Shown: positions 36,011-44,812 of the stretch, in pieces | Numbering within the stretch: the first letter of the stretch is position 1 | How the letters are laid out: each line of letters opens with the position of its first letter | NCBI RefSeq assembly: GCF_023715465.1 | Contig: NZ_JAMBOE010000002.1 | Location: 391,104-455,103 of the forward strand | Length of the DNA stretch: 64,000 bases | Source: Paenibacillus macerans | GTDB taxonomy: Bacteria; Bacillota; Bacilli; Paenibacillales; Paenibacillaceae | Direction: 5' to 3' | The notes under the pieces: generated by a model | Database searches by the model: none | Told to the model about the DNA's origin: nothing | The model's input: the letters and a program-made list of their open reading frames with translations, nothing else | Program-made: the position numbers and the translations under genes

Positions 36011-36658
36011 TTATTCCCCGGCATCGATCCAGCCTTGCTCCATAGCGTATCTTGTTAACTGAACACGGTTTTCCAAATGCAACTTATGCAAAATATTTTT
36101 CAGATGATTTTTCACCGTCTGATCGGAAATGTGCAAAACCGCAGCAATTTCCCGATTGGTCATACCTTTGGCGACCCAGTCGAGAATCTCGCGCTCCCGA
36201 GCGGTGAGCGGGGGTTCTCCGGCCGCATTTTTTTTCGCGAGCGGAAACTCCTGCAAAATACGGAGCGCCAGTTCTCTGGAAAGCGGGGCTTCGTCGCTGG
36301 CGATCGCCCGTAAATATTCCAGCCAGGTCCCGGGCTCCAAATTTTTGAGCAAATAGCCCTGCGCCCCCTGCTTAAGCGCCTCAAACAGATGCGCGGCATC
36401 ATCGGAAACGGTAATCAGGACGATCTTGACATACGGGTAGCGAAGCTTGATTTCCCGCGTCGTTTCGAGCCCGTCCTTGCCGGGCATGTGAATATCCATC
36501 AGAATCAGGTCCGGCATCCACAGCTCGGTCAATTCAATGGCCTGATCCCCGTTTTCGGCATAGCCGATCACTTCAAACCCGTCATCCTCCGCCAAAATTT
36601 CGCCGATGGCCTCGCGCGCATGCGGATGATCATCGACGACCAGTACGCGTACCTTCAT
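36011..36658 (-). CDS. NarL/LuxR-type response regulator
   Basis: A 215-residue regulator. The receiver domain has VDDHPHAREAI (8-18), phospho-acceptor Asp in LILMDIHMPG (about 55) and the LLKNLEPG lysine. The C-terminal LuxR helix-turn-helix shows LTAREREILDWVAKGMTNREIA (in part) and DQTVKNHLKNILHKL. It overlaps its kinase gene by 29 bases. It converges with the nirK operon and ends 13 bases from it, so control of nitrite respiration is plausible but not shown. Confidence 0.9.
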   Translation of the reverse strand: MKVRVLVVDDHPHAREAIGEILAEDDGFEVIGYAENGDQAIELTELWMPDLILMDIHMPGKDGLETTREIKLRYPYVKIVLITVSDDAAHLFEALKQGAQGYLLKNLEPGTWLEYLRAIASDEAPLSRELALRILQEFPLAKKNAAGEPPLTAREREILDWVAKGMTNREIAAVLHISDQTVKNHLKNILHKLHLENRVQLTRYAMEQGWIDAGE

Positions 36659-37493
36659 TCGAACCTTCTCCTCCCGCTATTTCTACCGCCGTTTTGCCCG
36701 GCCGGGACGTCACCTGCAGCGTCCATTCCATGGCTTCCGCCCGTTCACGGATAATTTGCAGGCCGTACCTTCCTTTGACTTGCAGTTTATCCGCTTGAAA
36801 ACCGGTTCCTTCATCCACGACGAACACCTGAAACCGCTGGGCATCCCCCGTCCCGGTCACACAAACTTCCTGAACCCCACCATGTTTGCCCGCATTGACG
36901 ATCGCCTCCCGGATGCATGCCAGCAGCTCCATCCGCGCTTTGGGCGACCACGCTTCTTCATTTAACTGCCAATCCAGACGCAGCGCCAGCTTCCGCTCCT
37001 CCGCCATCTGCCGGATCAGCCCCGGAAAATCGGCGGTCCCGTATTCGGGCAGCCGGGAATCCGGAGGAACGCGCAAATCGGAAATCGCCTCCCTCACATA
37101 GCGGTTCACCTCGTGGATCGTCTTGCGCAGCTCATGCCAATCATAAGCCTGTCCGGCCTCCGCCTGCTGCCGCTCGGCCCGGTCGACCTTCACCGACAAC
37201 AGGAACAAAGACTGGGCAATCCCGTCGTGCAGCTCCCTGGCCAACTGATCCCGCTGCTCCAGGCGCGCTTTGAGCGCCCGCTCCCGCTGCAGTTCCTCCT
37301 GCATCTGTTCCAGGTAAGAGAACCAACGGTGCAATAGCGGCACGCAGACCCCAAACAAGATGAAAGGCGTAAGAATATTCCCCAGCTCCATAGAAAGATA
37401 AGGCATCAAAAATTGATGGCGCACATATTCCCATAAACCGACGACAAGCGTCGGAACGATCAGAATCATCCATTTCGTGATTTTATATGACAT
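36630..37493 (-). CDS. NarL-type (HisKA_3) sensor histidine kinase
   Basis: A 287-residue kinase with two N-terminal hydrophobic segments (about 8-22 and 35-57). A coiled coil leads to the HisKA_3 phospho-acceptor ARELHDGIAQSLF (about 84-96). The ATP-binding domain contains IREAIVNAGKHGG and GTGFQADKLQVKGRYGLQIIRERAEAM (in part). It lacks a large external sensor or a visible Fe-S/GAF domain, so it is not clearly NreB. It overlaps the response regulator gene by 29 bases. Confidence 0.88.
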   Translation of the reverse strand: MSYKITKWMILIVPTLVVGLWEYVRHQFLMPYLSMELGNILTPFILFGVCVPLLHRWFSYLEQMQEELQRERALKARLEQRDQLARELHDGIAQSLFLLSVKVDRAERQQAEAGQAYDWHELRKTIHEVNRYVREAISDLRVPPDSRLPEYGTADFPGLIRQMAEERKLALRLDWQLNEEAWSPKARMELLACIREAIVNAGKHGGVQEVCVTGTGDAQRFQVFVVDEGTGFQADKLQVKGRYGLQIIRERAEAMEWTLQVTSRPGKTAVEIAGGEGSNEGTRTGRR

Positions 37494-37603
37494 ACAGGGC
37501 CTCCGCGATCGATCTCTTTCTCCACCGAATATACTTTACCTGACGTTTACTGGCAAGCTTTGGCGAAAAATTGAATCCAAACGGGCGGCCGATCCGTACA
37601 AAT

Positions 37604-37641
37604 AAGCAGCAGGGCGGACTCTCGCATCCGCCCTGCTGCTT
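37604..37641 (-). terminator. Perfect 15-base hairpin after the PTS remnant
   Basis: AAGCAGCAGGGCGGA (37604-37618) is fully complementary to TCCGCCCTGCTGCTT (37627-37641). This host-like, GC-rich terminator was probably the original end of the PTS gene. Confidence 0.8.
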
Positions 37642-37656
37642 GAAATGTGCATTGCC

Positions 37657-37790
37657 CTACAGCATTTTCTTGATCTCGTCCTTGATCGCTTCGGATTGCG
37701 GCCCGAATACGACCTGGACCGCGCCTTTTCCGAGTCTCATGACCCCAGCAGCACCAAGATTCTTCAATCCGGCGTCACTTACTTCTTTAT
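37657..37790 (-). pseudogene. Orphan 3' end of a PTS IICB gene
   Basis: The last 45 or so codons of an EIIB domain: DDKEVSDAGLKNLGAAGVMR, then LGKGAVQVVFGPQSEAIKD and EIKKML before the stop. The phosphorylated cysteine and the whole IIC part are absent. At protein level it is almost the same as the end of the intact IICB at 48922, but many synonymous bases differ and it is GC-rich like the host. It is therefore a displaced end of a different allele or paralogue, not a fresh duplication. The preceding lanC-like gene ends right at its border. Confidence 0.8.
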
Positions 37791-37792
37791 CA

Positions 37793-39055
37793 TCAGGAAA
37801 TACCGATATAGCGATAAAACAACGGTGTTGCAGTGGAAAAAGCCGAGACAAGGGAGAGAAGGATTCCAATATTTCCATGGCTTATCGTGTTGTTGCCAAG
37901 AGTCACCACTTCGGTAATCCTATCGGAAGCAAGAATGATTTCTTTCAATTTAAATGTAGGTTCGGGTTTATCCGTATAAAATTCCATTATTTTCTTCAAT
38001 AAATTATTTTTTGCTTTGTAAAACACAATAGAGGGATCATCCCGATAAACAGCATCAAATAAACTAAGTAATCCCGAATAACCGTTTGATAAAGAAGGAG
38101 TCATGACGATAAACTCATTTGAAGGCATCCGCCCTTTGCTTAACATTATTTGGTTCGTCCATTCGACAATATCCGCATTATGAATACTGTTGCCTGCCGC
38201 GTGCAGTACTCTTGAAATGGCTAGTGCTCCATATGCCCAGGTTTCCTTCATATTGCCTGACTCTTGAAAATCGTTTTGCGACCCAAAATGGAGTATGCCA
38301 GGCCAGTAAGTACTGTTATTTCTCCTAATTACATAACGCCGATAAGTTCTAATGATCTGATTCATTGCCTGCTCTTGTTCAGGAACTACAATGTTGTTGG
38401 TATAAGCCTTAACCATCACCATAAGTATTCCGCCTATACCGTTGCTCAAACTAAAATCCAGGCTGTTGTTAGTAAGGTCTACTTGGTTCATAATTCTGGA
38501 ACTGCCTGCCGATTCTTCATTTGTGATATAAACAAATATTCTTAACAGTTCTTCAATCATCGTTTGGTATTCGTCCCCAAATTCAAGTAAGTAGTTGCAA
38601 ATACCTGACAAGCCGGAAAAAAGAGAAAAGAAGCCATACCCTAAGTTTTGTTTATTTTCATAAAAATATTGAATGTAGTTACTGGTTACATCTTCAATGT
38701 ATCCATTGAAAGAGTTTACAAACTTACCAAAATATTTTGTATTCTTCCATACAAAATAAACTGAATACGCCGTATCGATTAAAGCGGGATCGGGAAAAGC
38801 TTCTCTGCCTAGTTTATTTCTCGAAATCTCCTCCCGAATAATCTGCATGTTTCTCATCAATATTTCGTCCCAAAACTCCGAATTTTCCAAGATACTGTAT
38901 CCAGCACCAATCAACATATTGTTAGCCACTGCCGCGGCAAAGGTCGTTTCTTCTTGTGTTATATGTACAAAAAAGGAATTCAAGATGGTAAAAAGCCGAT
39001 ACCTGTCATCTTCGCTGGTTATGCTTGCAATTTCCTTTTCTTTAAACCAAGTCAT
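37793..39055 (-). CDS. LanC-like protein lacking all zinc ligands (pseudoenzyme)
   Basis: A 420-residue protein alignable end to end with the two LanC proteins encoded upstream (NSTYWPGILHF, GLSGICNYLL, SNGYSGLLSL, a short C-terminal tail). Zinc ligands are replaced: the Cys of W-C-Y-G is Ala (residue 274), and the Cys-His of C-H-G is Ser-Asn (323-324). The His of L-A-H-G is Asn (205), and the aspartate and arginine used in cyclisation by NisC are Ser and Lys. The frame is fully open, so it is probably retained as a scaffold, leader-binding or inhibitory subunit. The ATG at 39055 has AAAGGG eight bases upstream. Last gene of the cluster, 15 bases after the glycosyltransferase. Confidence 0.85.
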   Translation of the reverse strand: MTWFKEKEIASITSEDDRYRLFTILNSFFVHITQEETTFAAAVANNMLIGAGYSILENSEFWDEILMRNMQIIREEISRNKLGREAFPDPALIDTAYSVYFVWKNTKYFGKFVNSFNGYIEDVTSNYIQYFYENKQNLGYGFFSLFSGLSGICNYLLEFGDEYQTMIEELLRIFVYITNEESAGSSRIMNQVDLTNNSLDFSLSNGIGGILMVMVKAYTNNIVVPEQEQAMNQIIRTYRRYVIRRNNSTYWPGILHFGSQNDFQESGNMKETWAYGALAISRVLHAAGNSIHNADIVEWTNQIMLSKGRMPSNEFIVMTPSLSNGYSGLLSLFDAVYRDDPSIVFYKAKNNLLKKIMEFYTDKPEPTFKLKEIILASDRITEVVTLGNNTISHGNIGILLSLVSAFSTATPLFYRYIGIS

Positions 39056-39070
39056 TACAAACACCCTTTC

Positions 39071-40369
39071 CTATATTAAATAATTCAATTGACTAAGATA
39101 GTTCCTGTAATGGTGATACTCATCCATATTATGAGTTAGGTAATTAAAGCGCATGATCAACTCATCCAAATGATACCCCTGTGTATTTAAAGCTGAGCGA
39201 ACAGTAACAGAATGTCGTTTTCTGTAATTCTTTATTTCTGTTAAATTGTCTTCCAATTCTTTTTCCTTTTGAATTAAATAAATCAATTGCTCTCTGTAAT
39301 AAATATCCGTTTCATCCAATTCCAACGAATTCATTTTTAAATTGTTTAACAGTGGAATAGCCTCATCCGCTTCTTTGGATTTAATATACAAATCAATCAA
39401 CAGCGTATGGGCCCAACAATTATTATAAGTAAAGAAATATGTTGTTTTTCCTTTACATAATTGAATTGCTTCTTCACAGAGTTGAACGATAACATCCTGT
39501 CTCAATTTCTCCATACCATCCCTTGCTAAATAGCATTTCCACATAGGGTTATCCGGTTCTGCTTCCATAGCTTTGAAAAGCAAGCCAACATTACGTTCCT
39601 CTTTATTTTTTTGCGAAAAAATAATCCTGTCATATCCATCATGTCCAAATTTTATGTTAAGACCTATATTGGGGACAAATTCATACGAATGACTATTCCG
39701 ACGAAGCGTTTCGTGAACATTACCGTAATAGCGGTAGCCGGAATCTTTCCTAAAGATTCTGGGGTTATTATACAATTCATGCTTATTTGAATTAATAATA
39801 TTAGGACATATACACAAGTTCCCTTGATAGTAAACGCTAAAAAACGAAATCAGTTCTTTGACACTGTATTCTTGCTGGTTTAGATAAAACTCATCCGCAT
39901 CTATAAAAAAAACCCAGTCCGATTTTGCTAAATCTAGGCCATAGTTTCTGGCTTCGGCAAAGTTATCTTCCCACTGAGTATTGTATATTTGTATATTAGG
40001 CAGATGCGCTTGAAGCGATAGTAATATACTAATCGTATCGTCTGTTGACCCCGTATCTATAACAATAATCTCATCAAACTGACAAGCTTGAATACTTTCT
40101 AAGCATCGTTGAATACATTTCTCTTCATTACGGCAAATAATAATAGCCGTAACTGTGACAGGGCGGAGCTCCTTTAACGCAGCTGCTGATTGAAATATGT
40201 CGGCAATCTTTTCATCTGATGCTTTGGTTGCCACTTTGCTATAGATATCGTAAGATAAATGGGTCAAATAATGCGACATTCCTTTTAAATAAAGTATATC
40301 CTCGGCATTTAAACTTTCGATCTCCTTAGAAACAGAGTCAAATACTTTACTATCATAAATAATATCCAT
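39071..40369 (-). CDS. SunS-like family 2 peptide glycosyltransferase
   Basis: A 432-residue enzyme laid out like sublancin S-glycosyltransferase SunS. A short helical N-terminus is followed by the GT-A domain (about 72-250): VTAIIICRNEEKCIQRCLESI, EIIVIDTGSTDDT, WEDNFAEARN, the metal-binding FIDADEF (about 156) and NPRIFRKDSGYRYYGNVHET. The helical C-terminal half (about 260-432) is TPR-like. SunS relatives move a sugar from UDP-glucose to a Cys or Ser of a ribosomal peptide. The natural acceptor here is the precursor encoded at the head of the operon, which would give a glycosylated lanthipeptide. Other peptide or cell-surface acceptors are possible. Confidence 0.8.
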   Translation of the reverse strand: MDIIYDSKVFDSVSKEIESLNAEDILYLKGMSHYLTHLSYDIYSKVATKASDEKIADIFQSAAALKELRPVTVTAIIICRNEEKCIQRCLESIQACQFDEIIVIDTGSTDDTISILLSLQAHLPNIQIYNTQWEDNFAEARNYGLDLAKSDWVFFIDADEFYLNQQEYSVKELISFFSVYYQGNLCICPNIINSNKHELYNNPRIFRKDSGYRYYGNVHETLRRNSHSYEFVPNIGLNIKFGHDGYDRIIFSQKNKEERNVGLLFKAMEAEPDNPMWKCYLARDGMEKLRQDVIVQLCEEAIQLCKGKTTYFFTYNNCWAHTLLIDLYIKSKEADEAIPLLNNLKMNSLELDETDIYYREQLIYLIQKEKELEDNLTEIKNYRKRHSVTVRSALNTQGYHLDELIMRFNYLTHNMDEYHHYRNYLSQLNYLI

Positions 40370-40410
40370 TATGAAGCTCTCCCTTCATTCACTTATTCCC
40401 AAAAAAATAA

Positions 40411-41697
40411 CTAAATCAGTAAATGACAATTAAGCAACGGGCTGTCGCGATATACGGACAATAAAGCTAAGATCACTCCGCTTGATCCAATCAGAAAGAT
40501 ACAGGTATCTTCGCTTGTCTTTACATATTCTCCATTTATTTCTCTTATTTCAATATCAATGAATCCATATATTGCAGATTCATCAAACATTCCCATAATC
40601 TTCTCCCTTACCGTTTCTATCTTTTTTATAAGTTCAACAGTTCCCTCCGTTTGCCGCGCCATTCTGACCAATATACTTAAAACCCCTGCGTATCCATGAC
40701 ACAAAGTAGGTGATATCAACTCATAATCAGCCAAATCCATTTTTACCCTTTCCGTTATAATTCCTTCAGCCCATCTTTGAGCTGTACTGTCATTTAATGC
40801 ATTGGCAGCGATGTGGAGTGCCCGAGCAATAGCTATTCCTCCGTAGCACCAACCTTCCCTTGTCTTCCCCAGTTCACTAGCTCCGGATAAGTACTCATTT
40901 AGGGGGATCATTCCCGACCAGTAGGTACGCTTGTTTCTAACGATAGCAAACTTCCTATATATATCCAATATATTGGATATGATTTTACGCTGCCCCTTTA
41001 CCATATAGCCCTTTTTATATGCGTTACTCAACACTACAAGCGGACCGGCAATCCCGTGCGCAAGACCTAAATTTATATGTCCATCATGATGCACCAATCC
41101 GAATTCTATACCCGTGTTTTCATTTTGAATACAAAAATTCGGAATGCTTACACCATCCAACTGCTTATATGAACAAATCAAAACGATGAATTCTAAAATT
41201 TCTTGAGTAATCTCCTCATATCCCTCCAACAGCAACAGATAACTGGCAATGCCGGACAATCCGGATATCGCATCGTAGTCACTCTCCAAGAAGGTATCCT
41301 TCTTTTTATATTTCAGATTCATATAATCGGAAAGTTGATCCGTCAGAAGAATATTTATTTTATTTAGAAACTTGCCGTAATAGTTGGTGCGTTTATGAAC
41401 AGTAAATACCGATAGTGCAACTTCTGCGAGTCCCCCGAATAAAGATAAGTTCCCATTTAGAATGTTGTGCTCTAAGCCCTCGCGAATAATCTTCATGTTT
41501 CTATATAACAATTCGTCAATTTCTGCCTTCTGCACTATAAAATCATAGCTTTCCGCAAGTACCATATTGATTGTTACAGCATCATAAAATGACCTATTTA
41601 CGGAATCGACTTGTGAAGTTATCCCGCACAGATACTTATTGAGAATCCGGGCCATATTCCTGTCTAGATTTTGGAAAGTAAACATGTTCTCACCCAC
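40411..41697 (-). CDS. Lanthionine synthetase C (cyclase) paralogue 2, zinc site intact
   Basis: A 428-residue LanC-family protein. All zinc and catalytic positions of NisC are kept: Asp in SDYDAISG (142), His in GLAHGIAG (214), Arg and Cys in TREGWCYGG (280 and 284), and Cys-His in PTLCHGYAG (333-334). It would catalyse Michael addition of cysteines to dehydroalanine/dehydrobutyrine, forming lanthionine rings. It starts at a GTG with AGGGAAG upstream; an in-frame ATG at 41685 is an alternative. Thirty-seven bases separate it from the other cyclase, and the glycosyltransferase follows after 41 bases. Confidence 0.9.
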   Translation of the reverse strand: MGENMFTFQNLDRNMARILNKYLCGITSQVDSVNRSFYDAVTINMVLAESYDFIVQKAEIDELLYRNMKIIREGLEHNILNGNLSLFGGLAEVALSVFTVHKRTNYYGKFLNKINILLTDQLSDYMNLKYKKKDTFLESDYDAISGLSGIASYLLLLEGYEEITQEILEFIVLICSYKQLDGVSIPNFCIQNENTGIEFGLVHHDGHINLGLAHGIAGPLVVLSNAYKKGYMVKGQRKIISNILDIYRKFAIVRNKRTYWSGMIPLNEYLSGASELGKTREGWCYGGIAIARALHIAANALNDSTAQRWAEGIITERVKMDLADYELISPTLCHGYAGVLSILVRMARQTEGTVELIKKIETVREKIMGMFDESAIYGFIDIEIREINGEYVKTSEDTCIFLIGSSGVILALLSVYRDSPLLNCHLLI

Positions 41698-41734
41698 TTG
41701 AGCTTCCCTTCTTTAGATTCCAATTGATGATCTC

Positions 41735-43009
41735 TTACAGCATAAGCTTATTCAAATAAAAATTTTCCCCATATCCATTTGCGGATAAAAGCGCTAAAAT
41801 AACTCCCGCCGCCCCATCTAAAAATGTGTTTTTATCAGACTTTATTTTGCCTTGGTTGACCAGACTTTCTATGTTCCAAAATCCATATAAAGAGTTGGTA
41901 TCGTGCATTTCAGCAATCAGTTGTTCCACTTTAAACATTCCCGACTGTAAAATAGGACTCTTTCGAACATGATGCGTACTGTTCAGTATACTTAGTAGTC
42001 CTGCAAATCCGTGGCATAAAGTAGGAGAATCCAACATTAACTCGTCCGGTTCCAATTGTGCTTTTTGTTCGATAACGCTGAATGCCCAATCACTTAATTT
42101 AAAATCGTCAATACAAATCCCCGTAGTAAATAATGTTTTCGCAATGCCAATAGATCCATAACACCAGCTTTCTCTGGACCTTTGCCGATGGATCGTGCCA
42201 TTTAAGTAATCTTCGGAACTTAGAAAATTAGGCCAATAGGTTGATCCGTTTATTTGATAAGCAAATTTTTTATAAATATCTATAATCCTTTCAATGACCT
42301 CCAAATGCCCATCTACGATAATTCCCTTTCCATAAGCTTCGCTTAAAACACGCAAGGGACCCGCTATGCCATGAGCCAGTCCCAAATTAATATAGCCCGA
42401 TGGATAATTTAATCGGTCGCTCTCCAATTTGAGATTTTCTTTCTTTATATGCCATCTTGGAAGTATGCCGACGTCTTTTTCCTCATCCCTGCCCAGATAG
42501 ACCAAAATACTTAATAGCTTGACTAATATTTCGCTGTCATCCGGTTCAATTAAAAGCAGGTATTTCAGAATACCAGAAATTCCATAAATAGTATCATAAT
42601 GATCGGCACTTAAATTTTGTTTAATATCAATTTGTTGAATAAAATTTTCAATCCACAGATACAATAACTGATTTGTCTTATCAAGAAACTTTTTATAGTT
42701 TCCCGTAACTCTATTTACTGCTAAGATAGACAACGCAATTTCTGTCAATCCCTCAAAAAGCGAGGGGCGTCCGAGTAATTTGTTTTCCATTATTGCTTCT
42801 TTTAGCATTAACATATTTTGATAGATCAGTTCATCAATATTCTGATCATTTAATAGGAAATGATACCCCTCTGCAAGCACGAGAAGCGTTGAACAAACTA
42901 CCCTATAGTCCATGTTTTTTTCATTGCTGTCTTTAACAATTTGAGTTATATACTTGCCGACCACGATATCCTTAAACCAAGGATCACTATGTTTAGCGAG
43001 AATTTCCAT
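41735..43009 (-). CDS. Lanthionine synthetase C (cyclase) paralogue 1, zinc site intact
   Basis: A 424-residue LanC-family cyclase directly after the exporter gene (no gap). Residues expected for zinc and catalysis are present: Asp in HYDTIYG, His213 in GLAHGIAGP, Arg279 and Cys283 in RESWCYGSI, and Cys332-His333 in PTLCHGFAG. It resembles paralogue 2 throughout but is clearly diverged, so the duplication is not recent. Having two apparently active cyclases suggests division of labour between ring sets of the eight-cysteine core, though redundancy cannot be excluded. Confidence 0.92.
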   Translation of the reverse strand: MEILAKHSDPWFKDIVVGKYITQIVKDSNEKNMDYRVVCSTLLVLAEGYHFLLNDQNIDELIYQNMLMLKEAIMENKLLGRPSLFEGLTEIALSILAVNRVTGNYKKFLDKTNQLLYLWIENFIQQIDIKQNLSADHYDTIYGISGILKYLLLIEPDDSEILVKLLSILVYLGRDEEKDVGILPRWHIKKENLKLESDRLNYPSGYINLGLAHGIAGPLRVLSEAYGKGIIVDGHLEVIERIIDIYKKFAYQINGSTYWPNFLSSEDYLNGTIHRQRSRESWCYGSIGIAKTLFTTGICIDDFKLSDWAFSVIEQKAQLEPDELMLDSPTLCHGFAGLLSILNSTHHVRKSPILQSGMFKVEQLIAEMHDTNSLYGFWNIESLVNQGKIKSDKNTFLDGAAGVILALLSANGYGENFYLNKLML

Positions 43010-44812
43010 TTACACCGCCCCTCCTTTAAACACCACTGTATCTCCAGCAGATTTTGTGTACATGGTTTTATATGTTTCAGAGTACATCATTAATTCAGTA
43101 TGACTACCTATATCTAAAATCTTTCCTTGTTCAAGAATAATAATGGTATCCGCTATTCTTTCTAGATCCGACACTCTATGGGTAATAACAATAGAAATTC
43201 GTTCAGACAAAGTTTGTCGAATACCGTGTAACAATTCAATTTCTGATATGGGATCTAACGCAGCAGTCGGTTCATCCAAAATCAACAGATTTGCATCTTT
43301 GATGAGAGTTCTGCTAATCGCCAATTTCTGCCATTCACCTCCAGAAAGCTGTACTCCATCATCAAACCAATTCCCTAATTGCGTATCAAGTCCGTAATCC
43401 AAATTTTTATTGAAGCCTGTCATCTCAATGGCACTATTTAAGGAGTAATCATCCATTAGTTTATTTAAATTCCCGACCCCCACATTCTCTCGCAAAGACA
43501 TCTCGTACCTTGAGAAATCTTGAAACAGTACCGCAGTTAATCTTCTTAAGGAACTTTTATCAATCATTTTTAAGTTAATGTTGTTAATAAACACTTGCCC
43601 CTCGTAATCATCATAAAACCCGGACAATATTCGAATCAGTGTCGTTTTACCGGACCCATTTCTGCCGATGATGCCTATAACTTGATTTTTTGAAATGGAA
43701 AGGTTTATATTTTGTAACACGTAATTTTGATTATCTTTATATTTATAACTTAGACCCTTCGTTTCAATTGAAGTAATACTGTGTAATTCATATGTTTGAT
43801 GTGGATCATAATTTATTGGTAAATCCAGAAATTCAAATAATTGATTAATATACAAGCTGTCTTTATAAATCGTAACAATATGATTTAACAAGCCTATAAT
43901 ATTTTCTTTCACTTTGGATGTACTGTTAATATAAGCAATCGTATCTCCAATCATGATTCTTTTATGAAAGGTATCAGTTATAATAACTAAAAAAACAAAT
44001 CCTATGACAATCTGATCTAGTACTCCAAATAAAAAATTAAACTTAAATCTTTTTTTGATCAAAGGAACTTCTGAATTTATTACAAAGGAATAGATGCTTC
44101 TGTATTTCTCGACCAAGTATGAATTCAAATTATTGAGTTTAATTTCTTTAATGGCAATATCCTTGGTAAGTAAAAAACTAACATACCACAAGGTCCTATC
44201 CTTACCTGTTCTGTTTCTGCGAACATGATACTGTTCTTCATTTATTTGTTGCATTTTTATGGACAATAGTATAGGGATTAAGGCAATGACAATTACGATC
44301 CACCATTTCCATGCAATAAGTACTATCGTAATACTAACTAAAGTAATAGTTTTCTGAATTACAGCAATATGTGTTGAATAATATCCGAAAAGGCTCCCGT
44401 CACTTCCCTGCTCAGCACGCTGTATAACATTGTATATATCAGGGTTTTCAAACTGCTTTAAAGTTAGACACTCCGTTTTCTTTAAAATCATCATCTTTAA
44501 TTCCCCTGAAAATTTAAGGCTAAACTTTTCCCCATAGTAACTGTCTATTCTTCCGACTAAAGTATCAAATAAATCAATCAGTAAATAACAGAAAGTAAGA
44601 TAGAAAATCGTACGCAGATCTGGAGTCGGGTTCTGCAGGGAATTGATCAATTGCCTCATAGTGATTATTAGAGTTACAGGAACCATACTGTGAATTATTG
44701 TGGAAAACAAGTTAAACAGCACATATTTATAATTCGATTTAACCAACAAATTACAGGTGCGATAGAAAGTTTTTATATTTCGTCCTAATATAATTGGGCT
44801 AACTTCAGTCAT
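43010..44812 (-). CDS. LanT-type ABC exporter (half transporter, no peptidase domain)
   Basis: A 600-residue half transporter: membrane domain (about 25-300) and ATPase with Walker A GRNGSGKTT (about 383-391), signature LSGGEWQKL (about 487) and Walker B LLILDEPTAALDP (about 510). It has no C39 peptidase domain, so like NisT/SpaT it would export the modified precursor with leader attached. It overlaps lanB by eight bases. No LanP is encoded nearby, so leader removal must rely on a protease elsewhere. Confidence 0.88.
   Translation of the reverse strand: MTEVSPIILGRNIKTFYRTCNLLVKSNYKYVLFNLFSTIIHSMVPVTLIITMRQLINSLQNPTPDLRTIFYLTFCYLLIDLFDTLVGRIDSYYGEKFSLKFSGELKMMILKKTECLTLKQFENPDIYNVIQRAEQGSDGSLFGYYSTHIAVIQKTITLVSITIVLIAWKWWIVIVIALIPILLSIKMQQINEEQYHVRRNRTGKDRTLWYVSFLLTKDIAIKEIKLNNLNSYLVEKYRSIYSFVINSEVPLIKKRFKFNFLFGVLDQIVIGFVFLVIITDTFHKRIMIGDTIAYINSTSKVKENIIGLLNHIVTIYKDSLYINQLFEFLDLPINYDPHQTYELHSITSIETKGLSYKYKDNQNYVLQNINLSISKNQVIGIIGRNGSGKTTLIRILSGFYDDYEGQVFINNINLKMIDKSSLRRLTAVLFQDFSRYEMSLRENVGVGNLNKLMDDYSLNSAIEMTGFNKNLDYGLDTQLGNWFDDGVQLSGGEWQKLAISRTLIKDANLLILDEPTAALDPISEIELLHGIRQTLSERISIVITHRVSDLERIADTIIILEQGKILDIGSHTELMMYSETYKTMYTKSAGDTVVFKGGAV

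Noticed and set aside
37657..37878. The PTS remnant as a functional small protein
   Set aside because: It lacks the EIIB cysteine, and the frame upstream of about 37790 lies inside the lanC-like gene.
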